DNA from: Cytophagaceae bacterium
GTDB lineage: Bacteria; Bacteroidota; Bacteroidia; Cytophagales; Spirosomataceae
Length of the DNA: 5,470 bases
Direction of reading: 5' to 3'
NCBI GenBank assembly: GCA_947459055.1
Contig: CANHCG010000146.1
Span: 1-5,470 of the forward strand
Shown: piece after piece, positions 5,271-5,470 of the stretch
Layout: the number at the start of each line of letters is the position of its first letter
Position numbering within the stretch: position 1 is the stretch's first letter
Position numbers and translations under genes: made by a program
Notes under the pieces: model-generated
Told to the model about the DNA's origin: nothing
The model's database searches: none
Seen by the model: the letters and a program-made list of their open reading frames with translations, nothing else

Positions 5271-5470
5271 ATGGGAATAGCCCTACTCATTTGTTTACTT
5301 TTACTTTTGGTCAATGTGTTGATCGGAGTCTATGTGGAGCGTAAATTGTCAGCATTTATGCAGGATCGTTTGGGTCCTATGGAGGTAGGAAAATGGGGAT
5401 TATTACAGATTTTTGCGGATTTAATTAAGCTTTTGCAAAAGGAGGACATTGTTCCTGCTTTAGCGCAGCG
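5271..5470 (+). CDS. nuoH: NADH-quinone oxidoreductase subunit H, 5' part (window edge)
   Basis: The ATG at 5271 follows the metZ stop codon with no spacer. The frame stays open to the edge, giving 66 residues. Residues 3-22 form a hydrophobic transmembrane helix. This is followed by the most recognisable stretch of complex I subunit [15 protein letters not shown] (23-36), then [20 protein letters not shown] (39-58) and DIVP (59-62). These match the conserved ER[RK]..A..Q.R.GP...G..G.LQ..AD..KLL.KE pattern. NuoH is a membrane subunit of the proton-pumping arm and helps form the quinone channel at the junction with the peripheral arm. Only 22 residues precede the ERK motif, fewer than in the E. 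coli protein, and the usual GPNR is GPME here. The start cannot lie further upstream because the same frame is closed by the metZ TAA. Which gene follows is not visible. Confidence 0.9.
   Translation, partial: MGIALLICLLLLLVNVLIGVYVERKLSAFMQDRLGPMEVGKWGLLQIFADLIKLLQKEDIVPALAQ

Noticed and set aside
5439..5446. AAGGAGGA within nuoH as a ribosome binding site for a further gene
   Set aside because: These bases encode the conserved Lys-Glu-Asp of the NuoH KEDIVP segment, and no start codon in another frame follows at a useful distance before the window ends.

Overview
The window looks like a piece of a Bacteroidota chromosome, most likely of the Cytophagales type. Four things point there: a stand-alone PASTA-domain membrane protein with no kinase, a DUF1080/Gfo-Idh-MocA gene pair typical of polysaccharide-degrading Bacteroidota, starts with no clear Shine-Dalgarno sequence, and promoter-like elements of the TTTG / TAnnTTTG type. 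The genus cannot be read from the window. Nothing suggests a plasmid, phage or insertion sequence; it reads as ordinary, densely packed chromosome.

Layout. Minus strand, right to left from about 4048: a promoter-like element, then a secreted protein with two DUF1080 (3-keto-glycoside hydrolase/lyase-like) domains (2623-3987). Eighteen bases later comes a Tat-signal-bearing Gfo/Idh/MocA oxidoreductase (1267-2604). A long imperfect palindrome followed by eight T residues (1167-1248) fits a terminator for this pair. Beyond it, still on the minus strand, is a tight second cluster: a three-PASTA membrane protein (366-1139), a single-domain rhodanese (59-361), and the first codons of a further gene (1-53) whose N-terminus resembles the rhodanese. 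Plus strand, from a 116-base AT-rich divergent region (3988-4103): a PLP-dependent trans-sulfuration enzyme, best matched to O-succinylhomoserine sulfhydrylase MetZ (4104-5270). Directly abutting it is the start of nuoH, the membrane subunit H of NADH:quinone oxidoreductase, cut by the window edge.

How the genes may work together. The DUF1080 and Gfo/Idh/MocA products are both predicted to be exported. They suit an oxidise-then-cleave route for glycosides: the oxidoreductase makes a 3-keto sugar and the DUF1080 protein breaks the activated glycosidic bond. This is inferred from family knowledge and gene pairing. The PASTA protein is probably an envelope/peptidoglycan-associated factor, and the rhodanese a cytoplasmic sulfur carrier or sulfurtransferase; their link is only operonic. 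MetZ makes homocysteine for methionine synthesis. Its fusion-like, same-frame junction with nuoH is the oddest piece of gene organisation here.

There is no gene-free stretch longer than about 130 bases. I found no tRNA, rRNA, CRISPR array or mobile element. The most second-look-worthy items are the palindrome at 1175-1248, the altered Rossmann loop of the oxidoreductase, the exported two-gene glycoside module, and the metZ-nuoH junction. I did not find convincing evidence of a wholly new biological system.
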